DNA of 64,000 bases from Phycisphaeraceae bacterium. Its GTDB lineage: Bacteria; Planctomycetota; Phycisphaerae; Phycisphaerales; UBA1924. Where the stretch lies: assembly GCA_026126305.1 (NCBI GenBank), contig JAHCJI010000011.1, positions 33,160-97,159 of the forward strand, written 5' to 3'. This document shows, piece by piece, positions 1-8,459 of this stretch (position 1 is the stretch's first letter; each line of letters opens with the position of its first letter). The translations under genes and the position numbers were made by a program. The notes under the pieces are model-generated. The model did no database searches. It saw only the letters and a list, made by a program, of their open reading frames with translations, and had not been told where the DNA came from.

Positions 1-2
1 TC

Positions 3-527
3 ATCGGATCCGGGATTATCAAGGACGGCGTACGCGTGGTCGAGGCCTTCAATGATGGCGTGGAGCGTGTCTTTGGTGACGAGGCTCGACGGGTTTACGA
101 TGCCATTGCGGGGTTCGTGCGTTCGATGCCTTTGGCGTTGCGCTGCGATACACCCAGGGGTGTCATCCAGTGCAGTCATAGCGTGCCCAGCCCGGCGATG
201 ATGGGGCGTTTTGACGTGGGCATCCTGGATCGCGACCTGACCGAAGCCGACTACCAGCCGCTGACGGGCTCGGCTCACATGATGGTGTGGGGGCGGCACT
301 ATGACGCCGAGAGTCTGGAAGACCTGGTCGAGCGTTGGGGCGTGACGATGTTCATTCTTGGGCACGAGAAGGTGCCCGAAGGGGCGCGATTTGTTCCGCC
401 TTGCGCGGTGGTGCTGAACAGCGACCATGCCAATGGGGTATACCTGCCCATCGACCTGACCGAGCCGCCCGACCCCCAGGGGGCACCGAGATTTGCCAGG
501 CGGCTGGCCCAGCCCGTGCTCGACTGA
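3..527 (+). CDS. Metallophosphatase-like protein, C-terminal part (5' end outside window)
   Basis: The reading frame is already open at the left edge and runs to the TGA at 525-527, so only the C-terminal ~174 residues are visible. The pattern VWGRHYD, then an acidic stretch, then MFILGHEKVPEG, then VVLNSDHANGVYLPIDL resembles the last blocks of calcineurin-like Ser/Thr phosphatases, where a GH motif supplies a metal-ligand His and a later short block closes the beta sandwich. The N-terminal metal-binding motifs (D-x-H, GDxxDRG) cannot be seen, so activity is inferred only from this tail. It is followed after 107 bp by the flagellar cluster, and nothing links it functionally to flagella. A GTG at 36 is an internal codon rather than a clear start. 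Confidence 0.5.
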   Translation: MGSGIIKDGVRVVEAFNDGVERVFGDEARRVYDAIAGFVRSMPLALRCDTPRGVIQCSHSVPSPAMMGRFDVGILDRDLTEADYQPLTGSAHMMVWGRHYDAESLEDLVERWGVTMFILGHEKVPEGARFVPPCAVVLNSDHANGVYLPIDLTEPPDPQGAPRFARRLAQPVLD

Positions 528-634
528 CCCGCAGAGGCGACCCAAGGCAGGATTTGCGCGTCTATTGAAGTTTTTGCGTCCAGCCGTCCGATGGCAGGCC
601 GTGGGCGTGGAGTGCGCCCGGTCTGGAGGTCAGG

Positions 635-1117
635 ATGACCCAAGGCGGTGGACGTGGGGGCGAGAGCGCCCTGGCCCTCTTGCGTGAGCGGGTGTTGCCC
701 GCGCTGGAGCGGCAGGCGGCGTTGTACGACCAACTGGCGGCCTTTGGGCCAAGGCAGGACGCACTGATCGAATCGGATCAGGGCGATGGACTCCTGCGCC
801 TGATGGGCGAGCGGCAAACGGTCGTGGATGAACTGGTCGAGGTCCATCGGAGCATCGAGGACATTCGTGACCGCTGGCAGGGGTTCGTCGAGTCGCTGCC
901 AGCCGGGGAGCGGATGGCCTTGGGCGAGCGATTGAATGCACTCAAGGCCCTGGCGGCCCGCGTTCACGAGCAGGACGCTCGCACCCGCGAGCAACTGGAC
1001 AGCGCAAGAGAACGCGTGCGGGAGGGCTTGGGAGACCTCGGCCGGGCGCGTGGCGCGATGCGTGCCTACGGGCCCACGGGTGGGGCTTTGCCGCGTCACC
1101 AGGACCGGGAGGCCTAA
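635..1117 (+). CDS. flgN: FlgN-like flagellar export chaperone
   Basis: A 160-residue, almost entirely helical and highly charged protein with no signal peptide. Heptad-like repeats run from about residue 15 to 145 and include LMGERQTVVDEL, the region where FlgN-family chaperones carry their conserved helical hairpin. FlgN chaperones hold hook-filament junction proteins (FlgK, FlgL) for export, but those partners are not in this window. The ATG follows a TGGAGGT ribosome site. The stop lies 4 bp before the histidine kinase, so the two are probably cotranscribed. The family is weakly conserved. The assignment rests on length, composition and position at the head of the flagellar cluster, and a generic coiled-coil protein remains possible. 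Confidence 0.55.
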   Translation: MTQGGGRGGESALALLRERVLPALERQAALYDQLAAFGPRQDALIESDQGDGLLRLMGERQTVVDELVEVHRSIEDIRDRWQGFVESLPAGERMALGERLNALKALAARVHEQDARTREQLDSARERVREGLGDLGRARGAMRAYGPTGGALPRHQDREA

Positions 1118-1121
1118 GGGC

Positions 1122-1994
1122 GTGGTCGGCTTGGATGCGATCCCCCGGGGCGCGGTATCGGCCGAGGATTTGGCCGAGTTGATGCGTGCCTTCAACGCGG
1201 CTTCGGCGGAGTTGGGCCGTACGCATGAGGCGTTGCGGGGCGAGGTTTCTCGGCTGAAGGGAGAGTTGCACGAGGCGAACCGCCGGCTCGAGCGATCTCG
1301 TCGACTGGCGGCGCTGGGCGAGATGGCCGCGGGCATCGCCCATGAGGTGCGCAACCCACTGGCGGCCATCGCGCTGCACGCGGAGATGTTGCGTGCAGAT
1401 CTGGGCGAGAGCGAGCAGGGGCAGGCCGCGGGCAAGATCCTCCGTGCGGCGCGAGATCTGGATGCCGTGGTGGGAGATGTGCTGCGATTCGCACGGGAGT
1501 TGGCCCCTTGTGTGGGTTGGGTCGAGGCCGTCGAGCCGGCGCGTCGGGCCATTGGCACGTGCGATGCGATGGTGAGTGGCGCGGGGGTCGAAGTACGGCT
1601 TGTCTCGCAGCGGTGCAACGAGCGGGTGGAAATCGACGCTGGCCTGGTGGCCCAGGCACTGGCGAACCTGATCCGCAACGCCGTCGAGGCGATCGTAGAA
1701 GAGGGTTCGGCTGGTTCGGGCCTTGTCGAAGTCTGTGTGTCGATGGAGGGTCCATGGGTCTTGTACGAGGTGAGCGATAACGGGCCGGGCCTGCCAATGG
1801 GCGCGGTCGAACGGATGTTTAACCCGTTTTATACGACGCGGCAGACGGGCTGCGGGCTCGGGTTGGCGATGGTGCAACGGATCGTGGACGCGCACGGCGG
1901 GCATGTGGACGCGGGCAGGAGCGAGGCCGGCGGGGCTCGTTTTGTGCTGGCATTGCCAGCCCGGTCTGCCATGACGACGGAGGATGTGGCTTGA
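1122..1994 (+). CDS. Soluble sensor histidine kinase (FlrB/FleS/AtoS type)
   Basis: A 290-residue kinase with no membrane segment, so it senses an internal signal. Residues 20-60 form a coiled coil. The H-box GIAHEVRNPLAAI places the phosphorylated His at about residue 74, followed by the dimerisation helices. The HATPase domain shows the N-box NLIRNAVEAI, the G1 box DNGPGLP, and the F/G2 region FNPFYTTRQTGCGLGLAMV. The GTG at 1122 lies 4 bp after the previous stop, with GGAGG just upstream. Its stop overlaps the TTG start of the sigma-54 activator by 3 bp, so kinase and regulator form a two-component pair. By analogy with FlrB/FlrC and FleS/FleR, it probably gates mid-class flagellar genes; the true signal is unknown. 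Upstream in-frame codons would overlap flgN and are less likely. Confidence 0.9.
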   Translation: MVGLDAIPRGAVSAEDLAELMRAFNAASAELGRTHEALRGEVSRLKGELHEANRRLERSRRLAALGEMAAGIAHEVRNPLAAIALHAEMLRADLGESEQGQAAGKILRAARDLDAVVGDVLRFARELAPCVGWVEAVEPARRAIGTCDAMVSGAGVEVRLVSQRCNERVEIDAGLVAQALANLIRNAVEAIVEEGSAGSGLVEVCVSMEGPWVLYEVSDNGPGLPMGAVERMFNPFYTTRQTGCGLGLAMVQRIVDAHGGHVDAGRSEAGGARFVLALPARSAMTTEDVA

Positions 1995-3514
1995 GCACGA
2001 TACTGGTTGTCGACGACAAGGAAATGATGCGCGACAGCGTGTGCTCGGTGCTCCGGCGTGCCGGGATGACCGCGCTGGCGGCTTCCAGCGGGCCCGAAGC
2101 GCTCGACCGCGTGGCGGTGCAGCGGCCCGACGTGCTGGTGAGCGACCTGAAGATGCCCGGCATGAACGGCGTGGAGTTGCTGGCGCAGGTGCGGCGCATC
2201 GACGACGAGTTGCCGGTGATCCTGATGACGGCATTCGGGTCGGTGCAGACGGCCGTCGAAGCGATGAAACTCGGCGCGTTCGACTACCTGACCAAGCCCT
2301 TCGAGGGTGACGAGTTGCTCATCGGCGTCAAGCGGGCGCTCCAGCACGCCCGGTTGCGTCGCGAGAACGCGGTGCTTCGCGCCCATGGCAGCCAGGCGGA
2401 GGTCGAGCCCGGTGGGCGGATCGTGACGGGCGGGAGTGCGTTCGGGCTCGATCGGCTCGTGGGTGTGTCGCCGGCGATGCGCAGCGTCAAGGCGCAGGCA
2501 CAGGCGGTGGCCGACAGCCACGGTACGGTGTTGATCGTGGGCGAGAGCGGGACGGGCAAGGAGGTCGTGGCCCGGGCCATCCACGAGCTCAGCCCGCGAC
2601 GCACGGGCCCGTTCCTGGCTGTGAATTGCGCCGCTCTGAGCGAGACGCTGCTTGAGAGTGAATTGTTCGGGCACGAGAAGGGGGCCTTCACCGGTGCCGA
2701 CAAATTGCGCAAGGGACGATTCGAGTTGGCCCACGGCGGGACGCTGCTGCTCGACGAGGTGAGCGAAGTGGGGCCGGCGGTACAGGCCAAGCTGCTGCGC
2801 GTGTTGCAAGAGCGGGCCTTCGAGCGCGTGGGCAGCAGCCAGACCATCGCCGTGGACGTACGCGTGCTGGCCACCAGCAACCGTGACTTGCCTAAGTCGG
2901 TGGCCGCCGGAGAATTCCGGCAAGACCTGTTCTTCCGGCTCAACGTGCTGCCGATCCATCTCCCGACGCTGGCCGATCGCATTGAGGATGTGCCTATGCT
3001 GGCCGAAACGTTCCTGACGCAGATCGCCCGACGTGAGGGGCGTGGGTGCGTTCGACTGGAGCCCGGCGCTGTGGAACTGTTGTGCGGGTACGAATGGCCC
3101 GGCAACGTGCGTGAATTGCAGAATGTCTGCGAGCGTGCGGTGGTGCTGAGCGCGACGGGAACCCGTCGCGAAGACGTGGTGATCCGCCGGGAGATGATCG
3201 AGCCATGGCTGTCGTGGCAGACCACGCCCATCCAAGGCGGGCGCATGGCGTCCGCCGTGATCGAACCCCAGCCGGCCCTGCTGGTGGGCGTCGGTGCGAC
3301 TGCCCAAGGCGAGACACAGCGCGACGGGGCTATTACCTACGCGCCAGGCTCGATGACCCTCGAAGACATGGAACGCCAGGCCATCGTCCGCACGCTCGAG
3401 CGCTTCAATGGACACCGGCAGAAGACCGCCGAAGCACTGGGCATCGGCGTCCGCACGCTGGGCATTAAGCTCAAGAAGTGGAAGGACGAGGGCCTCGTGC
3501 CCGAGGACCTGTAA
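1991..3514 (+). CDS. NtrC-family sigma-54-dependent response regulator (FlrC/FleR-like)
   Basis: A 507-residue regulator with three domains. The receiver (1-115) has VVDD near the N-terminus, the phosphoacceptor Asp at ~52 in SDLKMPG, then LMTAF and LTKPF. The AAA+ domain (~152-390) has GESGTGKE at 184-191, the sigma-54 contact loop GAFTGA at 231-236 and the Walker B LLLDEV at 252-257. The C-terminal Fis-type helix-turn-helix (~470-505) has HRQKTAEALGIGVRTLGIKL. All key catalytic residues are present. The TTG start overlaps the kinase stop. A near-consensus -24/-12 site lies 17 bp after its stop, in front of flgB, which is the natural target for this activator. The regulated set is inferred from context. 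Confidence 0.95.
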   Translation: MSTILVVDDKEMMRDSVCSVLRRAGMTALAASSGPEALDRVAVQRPDVLVSDLKMPGMNGVELLAQVRRIDDELPVILMTAFGSVQTAVEAMKLGAFDYLTKPFEGDELLIGVKRALQHARLRRENAVLRAHGSQAEVEPGGRIVTGGSAFGLDRLVGVSPAMRSVKAQAQAVADSHGTVLIVGESGTGKEVVARAIHELSPRRTGPFLAVNCAALSETLLESELFGHEKGAFTGADKLRKGRFELAHGGTLLLDEVSEVGPAVQAKLLRVLQERAFERVGSSQTIAVDVRVLATSNRDLPKSVAAGEFRQDLFFRLNVLPIHLPTLADRIEDVPMLAETFLTQIARREGRGCVRLEPGAVELLCGYEWPGNVRELQNVCERAVVLSATGTRREDVVIRREMIEPWLSWQTTPIQGGRMASAVIEPQPALLVGVGATAQGETQRDGAITYAPGSMTLEDMERQAIVRTLERFNGHRQKTAEALGIGVRTLGIKLKKWKDEGLVPEDL

Positions 3515-3531
3515 AGCGCATTCGGGCATGC

Positions 3532-3547
3532 TGGCCCGAGATTTGCG
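3532..3547 (+). promoter_or_regulatory. Predicted sigma-54 promoter (-24/-12) of the flgB operon
   Basis: The 16-mer TGGCCCGAGATTTGCG matches the sigma-54 consensus TGGCACGRNNNTTGCW at all specified positions except A5 and the last W, with correct GG-N10-GC spacing. It lies in the only gap (49 bp) between the sigma-54 activator and flgB. The predicted transcription start falls about 5-7 nt before the flgB ATG, giving an almost leaderless message. Confidence 0.75.
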
Positions 3548-3563
3548 AAGGCGATACCCGGCT

Positions 3564-4010
3564 ATGTTGCAGCAGACCATCCATGCTGGCTCACTCCCCG
3601 CGCTCGAGGCGATGATGCGCTTCACCGGCCAGCGGCAACGGATCCTGGCGCACAATGTGGCCAACCTGACAACACCCAATCACCAAAGCAAGGACGTCTC
3701 GCCACAGGGATTTCAGGAGTTGTTGGGCGAGGCCATTGCCAGGCGTCGGAAATCAAGCAGTATCGTGGGCGGCACCATGCCGATGCGTGGCTCGCGCGAG
3801 GTGCGGGTGGGCAAGAGCGGTTCGATGTCGCTCGTGCCACAAAGGGGCACCGGGCTGGGCGGTGTCTTGCTGCACGATCGGAATGACCGGGACGTCGAGC
3901 GGTTGATGCAGTCGATGACCGAGAACTACGGCATGTACCGGGTTGCCAGCGATCTGATGCGAGCCAGGGTGGGCGAACTGCGGACGGCCATCAGCCAGCG
4001 CATCGCGTAG
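3564..4010 (+). CDS. flgB: Flagellar basal-body proximal rod protein FlgB
   Basis: A 148-residue rod protein. The N-terminal block of QRQRILAHNVANLTTPNHQSKDV is the classic flagellar rod/hook motif (NxANxxTP). The C-terminal helix around ENYGMYRVASDLMRARVGELRTAI matches the conserved FlgB/FlgC terminal coiled coil. There is no signal peptide, as expected for a type III export substrate. FlgB is the most proximal rod component, next to the FliF ring and FliE. The ATG at 3564 gives the usual MLxxTI-type N-terminus, but no clear Shine-Dalgarno is present because the predicted sigma-54 start is only ~6 nt upstream. It begins the long flg/fli/flh transcription unit. Confidence 0.93.
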   Translation: MLQQTIHAGSLPALEAMMRFTGQRQRILAHNVANLTTPNHQSKDVSPQGFQELLGEAIARRRKSSSIVGGTMPMRGSREVRVGKSGSMSLVPQRGTGLGGVLLHDRNDRDVERLMQSMTENYGMYRVASDLMRARVGELRTAISQRIA

Positions 4011-4028
4011 TTTGGGAAGGGGTAGGCC

Positions 4029-4445
4029 TTGTTCGGCAGCCTTGACATCTCCACGAGTGGCATGGTGGTGCAGCGTGTTCGGCTGACGGCGGCGTCGGCG
4101 AATATCGCGGGGGCCAACGTGCTCGAAGACCAGTGGGGCAACTACGCGCCATTCCTGCGCCGGGAGGTGGTCATCGCGGCGGGTGACCCGACAGCCCGAA
4201 CGCGCGACGGGCGGACGCTGGGCGTCCATGTGCGCGAGGTCTTCCACAACGACAAGGCGCTGCGAGCCCGGTACATGCCCGACAACCCGCACGCGGACGC
4301 GAATGGATATGTTATGGGCCCGGATATCAGTTCTGTGGCCGAGCAGGTCGACGCGATGGAGGCCTCGCGTGCGTACGAGGCCAACGTGGCGGCGGCCGAG
4401 GTGACCAAGGCGATGCTGGCGCAGGCTTTGCGGTTGATCGCATAA
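4029..4445 (+). CDS. flgC: Flagellar basal-body rod protein FlgC
   Basis: A 138-residue protein starting at TTG with a purine-rich GGAAGGGGTAGG upstream. It starts MFGSLDISTSGMVVQRVRL with NIAGANV, which replaces the usual NxANxxT. The C-terminus has the FlgC signature DISSVAEQVDAMEASRAYEAN followed by a terminal amphipathic helix. FlgC is a proximal rod subunit exported by the flagellar type III system. Length and order (flgB-flgC-fliE) are standard. The stop is 49 bp before the fliE ATG. Confidence 0.93.
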   Translation: MFGSLDISTSGMVVQRVRLTAASANIAGANVLEDQWGNYAPFLRREVVIAAGDPTARTRDGRTLGVHVREVFHNDKALRARYMPDNPHADANGYVMGPDISSVAEQVDAMEASRAYEANVAAAEVTKAMLAQALRLIA

Positions 4446-4494
4446 GATGATCCGCTGGCCCATGCGTGGCTGGCGGTTGCGGGAGGTTCTTGGC

Positions 4495-4803
4495 ATGAGC
4501 GACCCAGTCGGCCTGATCGGAGGCGCATCGGGCCCCCTGCATGAGGGGCGTCCAGGACCGGTCCGGCCGCAGCCTACCGACGGCGACGCGTTCCGCAAGG
4601 CCTTGTTCGGGCAACTTCGCGAGGTCTCGGCGATGCGGCAGGACGCCGACAAGGCCGTCGAGGACCTGTTGACCGGTCAGCGTACCGATCTGGAAGGTGT
4701 GCTGCTTGCAACGCAAAAGGCCGACACGGCGTTCCAGTTGTTGCAGCAGATGCGCAACAAGGTGATGGAAGCGTATCAAGAGATCCAGCAGATGCGTGTG
4801 TGA
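4495..4803 (+). CDS. fliE: Flagellar hook-basal body protein FliE
   Basis: A 102-residue protein whose C-terminal half reads LEGVLLATQKADTAFQLLQQMRNKVMEAYQEIQQMRV. This matches the FliE family, with its conserved helix and terminal EAYxEIxxM. FliE joins the MS ring to the rod and is needed to open the export gate. An upstream in-frame ATG exists at 4447, but the ATG at 4495 has GGGAGG at a good distance and gives the normal family length. The N-terminal ~30 residues are Gly/Pro rich and variable. Confidence 0.9.
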   Translation: MSDPVGLIGGASGPLHEGRPGPVRPQPTDGDAFRKALFGQLREVSAMRQDADKAVEDLLTGQRTDLEGVLLATQKADTAFQLLQQMRNKVMEAYQEIQQMRV

Positions 4804-4956
4804 TGATCGCGCAGGACTTGCGCGTCTTGGCGCAGCATCGGCGTGATCTGGTCTCGAGATTCAAGCCCGAGCACTAAACAAGCCGACCACGGGTACACGC
4901 GGCGGGCCGTTGGCCCGGGGCGTGATGTGCGCGTGGAACGCGCCGGGAGCTTGGGC

Positions 4957-6663
4957 GTGGAGACGGCCGCCAAACAACCCAAGGAACGGATGGTCCAACT
5001 CCTGGGCCAATTGCGTCGGCTCGGCCCGGTCGAGAAGATGCTGGTTGTGTGCCTGGTGGTCATCTTGGGCATGGCCTTCTATCTGGTGTCGCAGTACACG
5101 GGCCGCACCAGCCAGGTGCCCGCGATGCTGATCCAGGACGCGGCCGACCGGGCCCGGGCGATGGGCTTCCTTCGCGCGAGCGGGATCGCCGCAACGACCA
5201 ACCATGCCGGCGAGGTGCTTGTGCCAGCCGAACAGGCGACGATGGCGCGGGCGTTACTGATGGAAGAGCAGGTCGTGCCGATGCAGTCGGCGACGTTCTT
5301 CGAGCGCCTTGTGGAAGGGCGCAGCTGGATGAATTCGCGCCAGGATAACCACCAGCAATACTGGGCGATCTATTCGCAGGTGCTGTCCGAGTCGCTGTCG
5401 AGCTGGCGTTCTCTGCGGCAGGCTCGGGTGCTCATCGACATGCCCGAGCAGAGCGGACTTGGCCGGGCCCATCGAGCACCGACGGCTTCGGTGATGGTCT
5501 GGCCCGCATCGGGGGAGTTGCCGCAGGCGACGGTGGACGCCATCGCGCGGAGTGTGGCCGGGGCGGTGTCCGGGCTGGAGCCTTCCGGGGTTCAGATCGC
5601 CGATGGCAGCAACGGCATGGTCTACGTCGTGCAGGATCAGAAGCGACTGGACGTGCGCGGGGCGTTGGAGCAACGTGCCCAGGTCGAGGCGATGATCGAG
5701 GGCAAGTTGCGTGAGTTCCTGCGGGATATACCCGGGATGTCGCTGGCGGTGCTGGCGCGGGTGGATAGTACCAGGCGCACGCAGCAAAGCCAGCGTTACG
5801 AGCGGCCCGTGACAGCACTGGTCAGCGAGAGCCGCACGGAATCTTCGCAGCAGAACACCGTGCAGGGGGGCGTGGGCGGGACACGATCGAACGAATCGAT
5901 GACCATCAATCCTGGTTCGGCTGGGGGCACAAGCCTGACGGAGACGACCGAGGAATCTGCCTTCGAGCCACGATTCTCGAACACTTCCGAGCACACCGAA
6001 GACCCCGGAGGCCATTTGCAAGGCGTCTCGGTGATGCTCGGCGTGCCGCGTTCGTACGTGCGTCGTCTGCTGGAATTGGAGGCCTCGCCCGCAGCCGATG
6101 GCCAGGATCCCGCGTCTCCCACGCCGCAGGACATCGCCGCCCGATTCGAGCGAGTCCGCGATGAAATCGAGAAGCGGATCCAGGTGGTGCTGGGCAACAT
6201 TGTGAAGGGCGACCCGGCGGACGTTGCGGTGACGGTGTCGATGCTCAGTGACGTGGCGACGGCCGGCGCTGCCGGTGGCGGTTTTGGCATCGGTGGTGGC
6301 AGTGGTGGCGGTGGGGGTCCGGGCGTCTTAGGGCTGCCCACTGGAGGGCTGATCGACAAGGCCTTGCTGGCCGTGCTCGCGCTCGTGAGCGTGGCGATGA
6401 TGGCACTGCTGGTGCGCAAGGCTACGAGGCGTGACGAGTTGCCCACCGCCGAGGAACTCGTGGGCATCCCGCCCGCGCTCTTGGCCGACGGTGATCTTTT
6501 TGGCGAGGCCGACGAGGGCGACGTGCCGATGTCGGGCATCGAACTCGATGAGGAGCAGGTCCGCGCCAGCAAGATGCTCGAACAGGTGGGCGAGTTGGTG
6601 AGCTCGGCACCCGAAACAGCGGCGAACCTGCTCCAGAGTTGGATCGCCGCCAGCGAGGAATGA
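4957..6663 (+). CDS. fliF: Flagellar MS-ring protein FliF
   Basis: About 568 residues. An N-terminal transmembrane helix (KMLVVCLVVILGMAFYLV) is followed by the periplasmic ring-building motifs, including EVLVPAEQATMARALL and RQARVLIDMPEQSG. A long Gly-rich linker (GGGFGIGGGSGGGGG) precedes the second transmembrane helix (KALLAVLALVSVAMMALLV). The C-terminal cytoplasmic tail ends around ASKMLEQVGELVSSAPETAANLLQSWI, which binds FliG. The frame is open further upstream. The GTG at 4957 is preferred because GGGAG lies 7 nt upstream, but GTG 4843, GTG 4933 and TTG 4951 cannot be excluded. Its stop is 34 bp before fliG. Confidence 0.92.
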   Translation: METAAKQPKERMVQLLGQLRRLGPVEKMLVVCLVVILGMAFYLVSQYTGRTSQVPAMLIQDAADRARAMGFLRASGIAATTNHAGEVLVPAEQATMARALLMEEQVVPMQSATFFERLVEGRSWMNSRQDNHQQYWAIYSQVLSESLSSWRSLRQARVLIDMPEQSGLGRAHRAPTASVMVWPASGELPQATVDAIARSVAGAVSGLEPSGVQIADGSNGMVYVVQDQKRLDVRGALEQRAQVEAMIEGKLREFLRDIPGMSLAVLARVDSTRRTQQSQRYERPVTALVSESRTESSQQNTVQGGVGGTRSNESMTINPGSAGGTSLTETTEESAFEPRFSNTSEHTEDPGGHLQGVSVMLGVPRSYVRRLLELEASPAADGQDPASPTPQDIAARFERVRDEIEKRIQVVLGNIVKGDPADVAVTVSMLSDVATAGAAGGGFGIGGGSGGGGGPGVLGLPTGGLIDKALLAVLALVSVAMMALLVRKATRRDELPTAEELVGIPPALLADGDLFGEADEGDVPMSGIELDEEQVRASKMLEQVGELVSSAPETAANLLQSWIAASEE

Positions 6664-6697
6664 TGCGTCTTGGAACGAGTCGCACCCGGAGACCGCC

Positions 6698-7735
6698 GTG
6701 CCCCGCAAGCCGCATGAAAAGCTTCCGACGAACGCGCACGACTTGGACGGTGTCACCAAGGCGGCGATCGTGCTGCTGGCTGTGGGGCCCGAGAAGGCGG
6801 CGATCGTACTCAAGTCGATGAGCACGGAGGTGGTGGAAGAGGTGACGCGTGAGTTGGCCAGCCTGGGCCGCGTGCCCAGCAAGCTGCAAGAGGCCGTGGT
6901 CCGGGAGTTTTACGACCTGACAGTGGCCAACGAGTACGCGGGGGAGGGCAACCTGGAGTTCGCCCGCGAGTTGCTGAAGAACTCGCTGGACCCCGACCAG
7001 GCAGCACGCGTACTGGCGCAGATCCAGACACAAGTGCAGAAGACCCCATTCAGTTTCCTCCAGCGTGCCGAGAGCGAGAACCTGCTGACCTTCATCCAGG
7101 ACGAGCACCCGCAGACGATCGCGCTGATCCTGTGCCACCTGAGCCACCACAAAGCGGCCGAGATCCTCGTGGGCCTGCCCATGCAGAAGCAGATCGAGGT
7201 GATCAAGCGCATCGCGAACATGGAACAGACCAACCCCGAGGTGATCCGCGAGGTGGAGAAGGGTCTCGAAAGCCGGCTGAGCAACATGCTCATGCAGAAC
7301 ATGGAAAAGAGTGGGGGCGTTCCAACAGTCGCCGAGATGCTCAACCTGGCCGATCGCTCGACGGAAAAAGCGATCATGGAGGGCCTCGAAGCCGAAGACC
7401 CGGACTTGGTCGAACAGATCCGACGGTTGATGTTCGTGTTCGAGGACATCCTGCTGGTGAACGACAAGGGCATCCAGGCGGTGCTCAAGGAAGTGGACAA
7501 CGACGAACTGGCGCTGGCGCTCAAGACGGCCAGTGAGGAACTCCAGCAGAAGATCTACGCGAACATGTCGGCTCGTGCGGCCGAGCTCATCAAGGAAGAC
7601 ATGGAGTACATGGGCCCGGTGCGCATCAGCGACGTGGAAGCGGCCCAGCAGCGCATCGTCGACATTGTTCGGCGCCTCGAGGAATCGGGCGATGTGATGA
7701 TCCAAGGCCGGGGCGATACGGAACTGGTAGTCTGA
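6698..7735 (+). CDS. fliG: Flagellar motor switch protein FliG
   Basis: A 345-residue rotor protein with the usual three-domain layout. The N-terminal FliF-binding domain starts VTKAAIVLLAVGPEKAA. The EHPQ motif of the middle domain lies at 136-139 (FIQDEHPQTIALIL). The C-terminal torque domain carries the charged helix MFVFEDILLVNDKGIQAVL facing the MotA stator. The GTG start at 6698 follows GGAGA. FliG binds FliF above and FliM below; no fliM is present in this cluster. The next gene, fliH, starts 19 bp downstream. Confidence 0.97.
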   Translation: MPRKPHEKLPTNAHDLDGVTKAAIVLLAVGPEKAAIVLKSMSTEVVEEVTRELASLGRVPSKLQEAVVREFYDLTVANEYAGEGNLEFARELLKNSLDPDQAARVLAQIQTQVQKTPFSFLQRAESENLLTFIQDEHPQTIALILCHLSHHKAAEILVGLPMQKQIEVIKRIANMEQTNPEVIREVEKGLESRLSNMLMQNMEKSGGVPTVAEMLNLADRSTEKAIMEGLEAEDPDLVEQIRRLMFVFEDILLVNDKGIQAVLKEVDNDELALALKTASEELQQKIYANMSARAAELIKEDMEYMGPVRISDVEAAQQRIVDIVRRLEESGDVMIQGRGDTELVV

Positions 7736-7754
7736 TGCGCATGGGGGCCGGGCT

Positions 7755-8459
7755 ATGCCGATGATCCCACGGGCCGACGCCCAGGCGATGGCCCGGGACG
7801 CCTACGTGCTCGATCTGGGCGATTTGGCTCGGCAGGGCCAGACGATGGTCGAGCGGGCGCAACAGGAGGCCGATCGTATCGTGGCCGAGGCTCGCGCCGA
7901 GCGACAGCGCCTGATTGCCGACGCCGAAGAGCGCGGCTACGAGCAAGGCCTGGCGCGTGGGCATGCCGAGGGCCTCGAGAGGGGCTCGCGTGAAGGCTTC
8001 GAGAAGGCATTGCTTGCCGAGCAGGCAACTATCCAAGCTTTGACTGCCGCATGGGATGACGCGCTGCAAAGACTTGAGGCGATGCGTAAGGATCTGGATG
8101 CCATCGCGCAGCGCGGCGTGCTCGAACTGGCCGTTCGTCTGGGAGAGCGTGTGGCCAAGCGTGCGGTGGAGTTGGACGCCGACGCGGTGGCAGGGCAGTT
8201 GGCCGAGGCCATCGAACTGACCATGCGTCCCTCCCGGCTGCGTGTGCGCGTGTGTCCAGAAGGCGTCGAGCGTGCGCGGGAGGCGATGCCGCGATTCATG
8301 GACCGTCTAGGCGAGAGCGCGAGCGTGTCGGTCGAGGCCGATGCCACGCTCTCGCACGGGTCGGTGGTGGTGGAGACCGAGACGACGCGCATCGATGCGA
8401 CCATCGAGACACAGATCTCGCGCCTTGTCGAAGTGCTGCTGCCCGGTGGTCCTCGATGA
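7755..8459 (+). CDS. fliH: Flagellar export stator protein FliH
   Basis: A 234-residue protein that pairs with the FliI ATPase at the export gate. Residues ~30-75 are a coiled coil (ERAQQEADRIVAEARAERQRL). They are followed by the GxxxG-type run GYEQGLARGHAEGLERGSREG typical of FliH. The C-terminal domain resembles the V-type E / F-type delta fold that binds the ATPase N-terminus. The stop overlaps the fliI ATG by 4 bp (ATGA), indicating coupled translation. Confidence 0.9.
   Translation: MPMIPRADAQAMARDAYVLDLGDLARQGQTMVERAQQEADRIVAEARAERQRLIADAEERGYEQGLARGHAEGLERGSREGFEKALLAEQATIQALTAAWDDALQRLEAMRKDLDAIAQRGVLELAVRLGERVAKRAVELDADAVAGQLAEAIELTMRPSRLRVRVCPEGVERAREAMPRFMDRLGESASVSVEADATLSHGSVVVETETTRIDATIETQISRLVEVLLPGGPR

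Noticed and set aside
1829..3679. Long open frame on the minus strand opposite the sigma-54 activator (616 codons)
   Set aside because: It mirrors the codon-position GC pattern of the real gene, has no recognisable domain and overlaps three well-supported plus-strand genes. Similar antisense frames at 299-1678, 13095-15071, 20872-22131 and 50305-52155 were dropped for the same reason.
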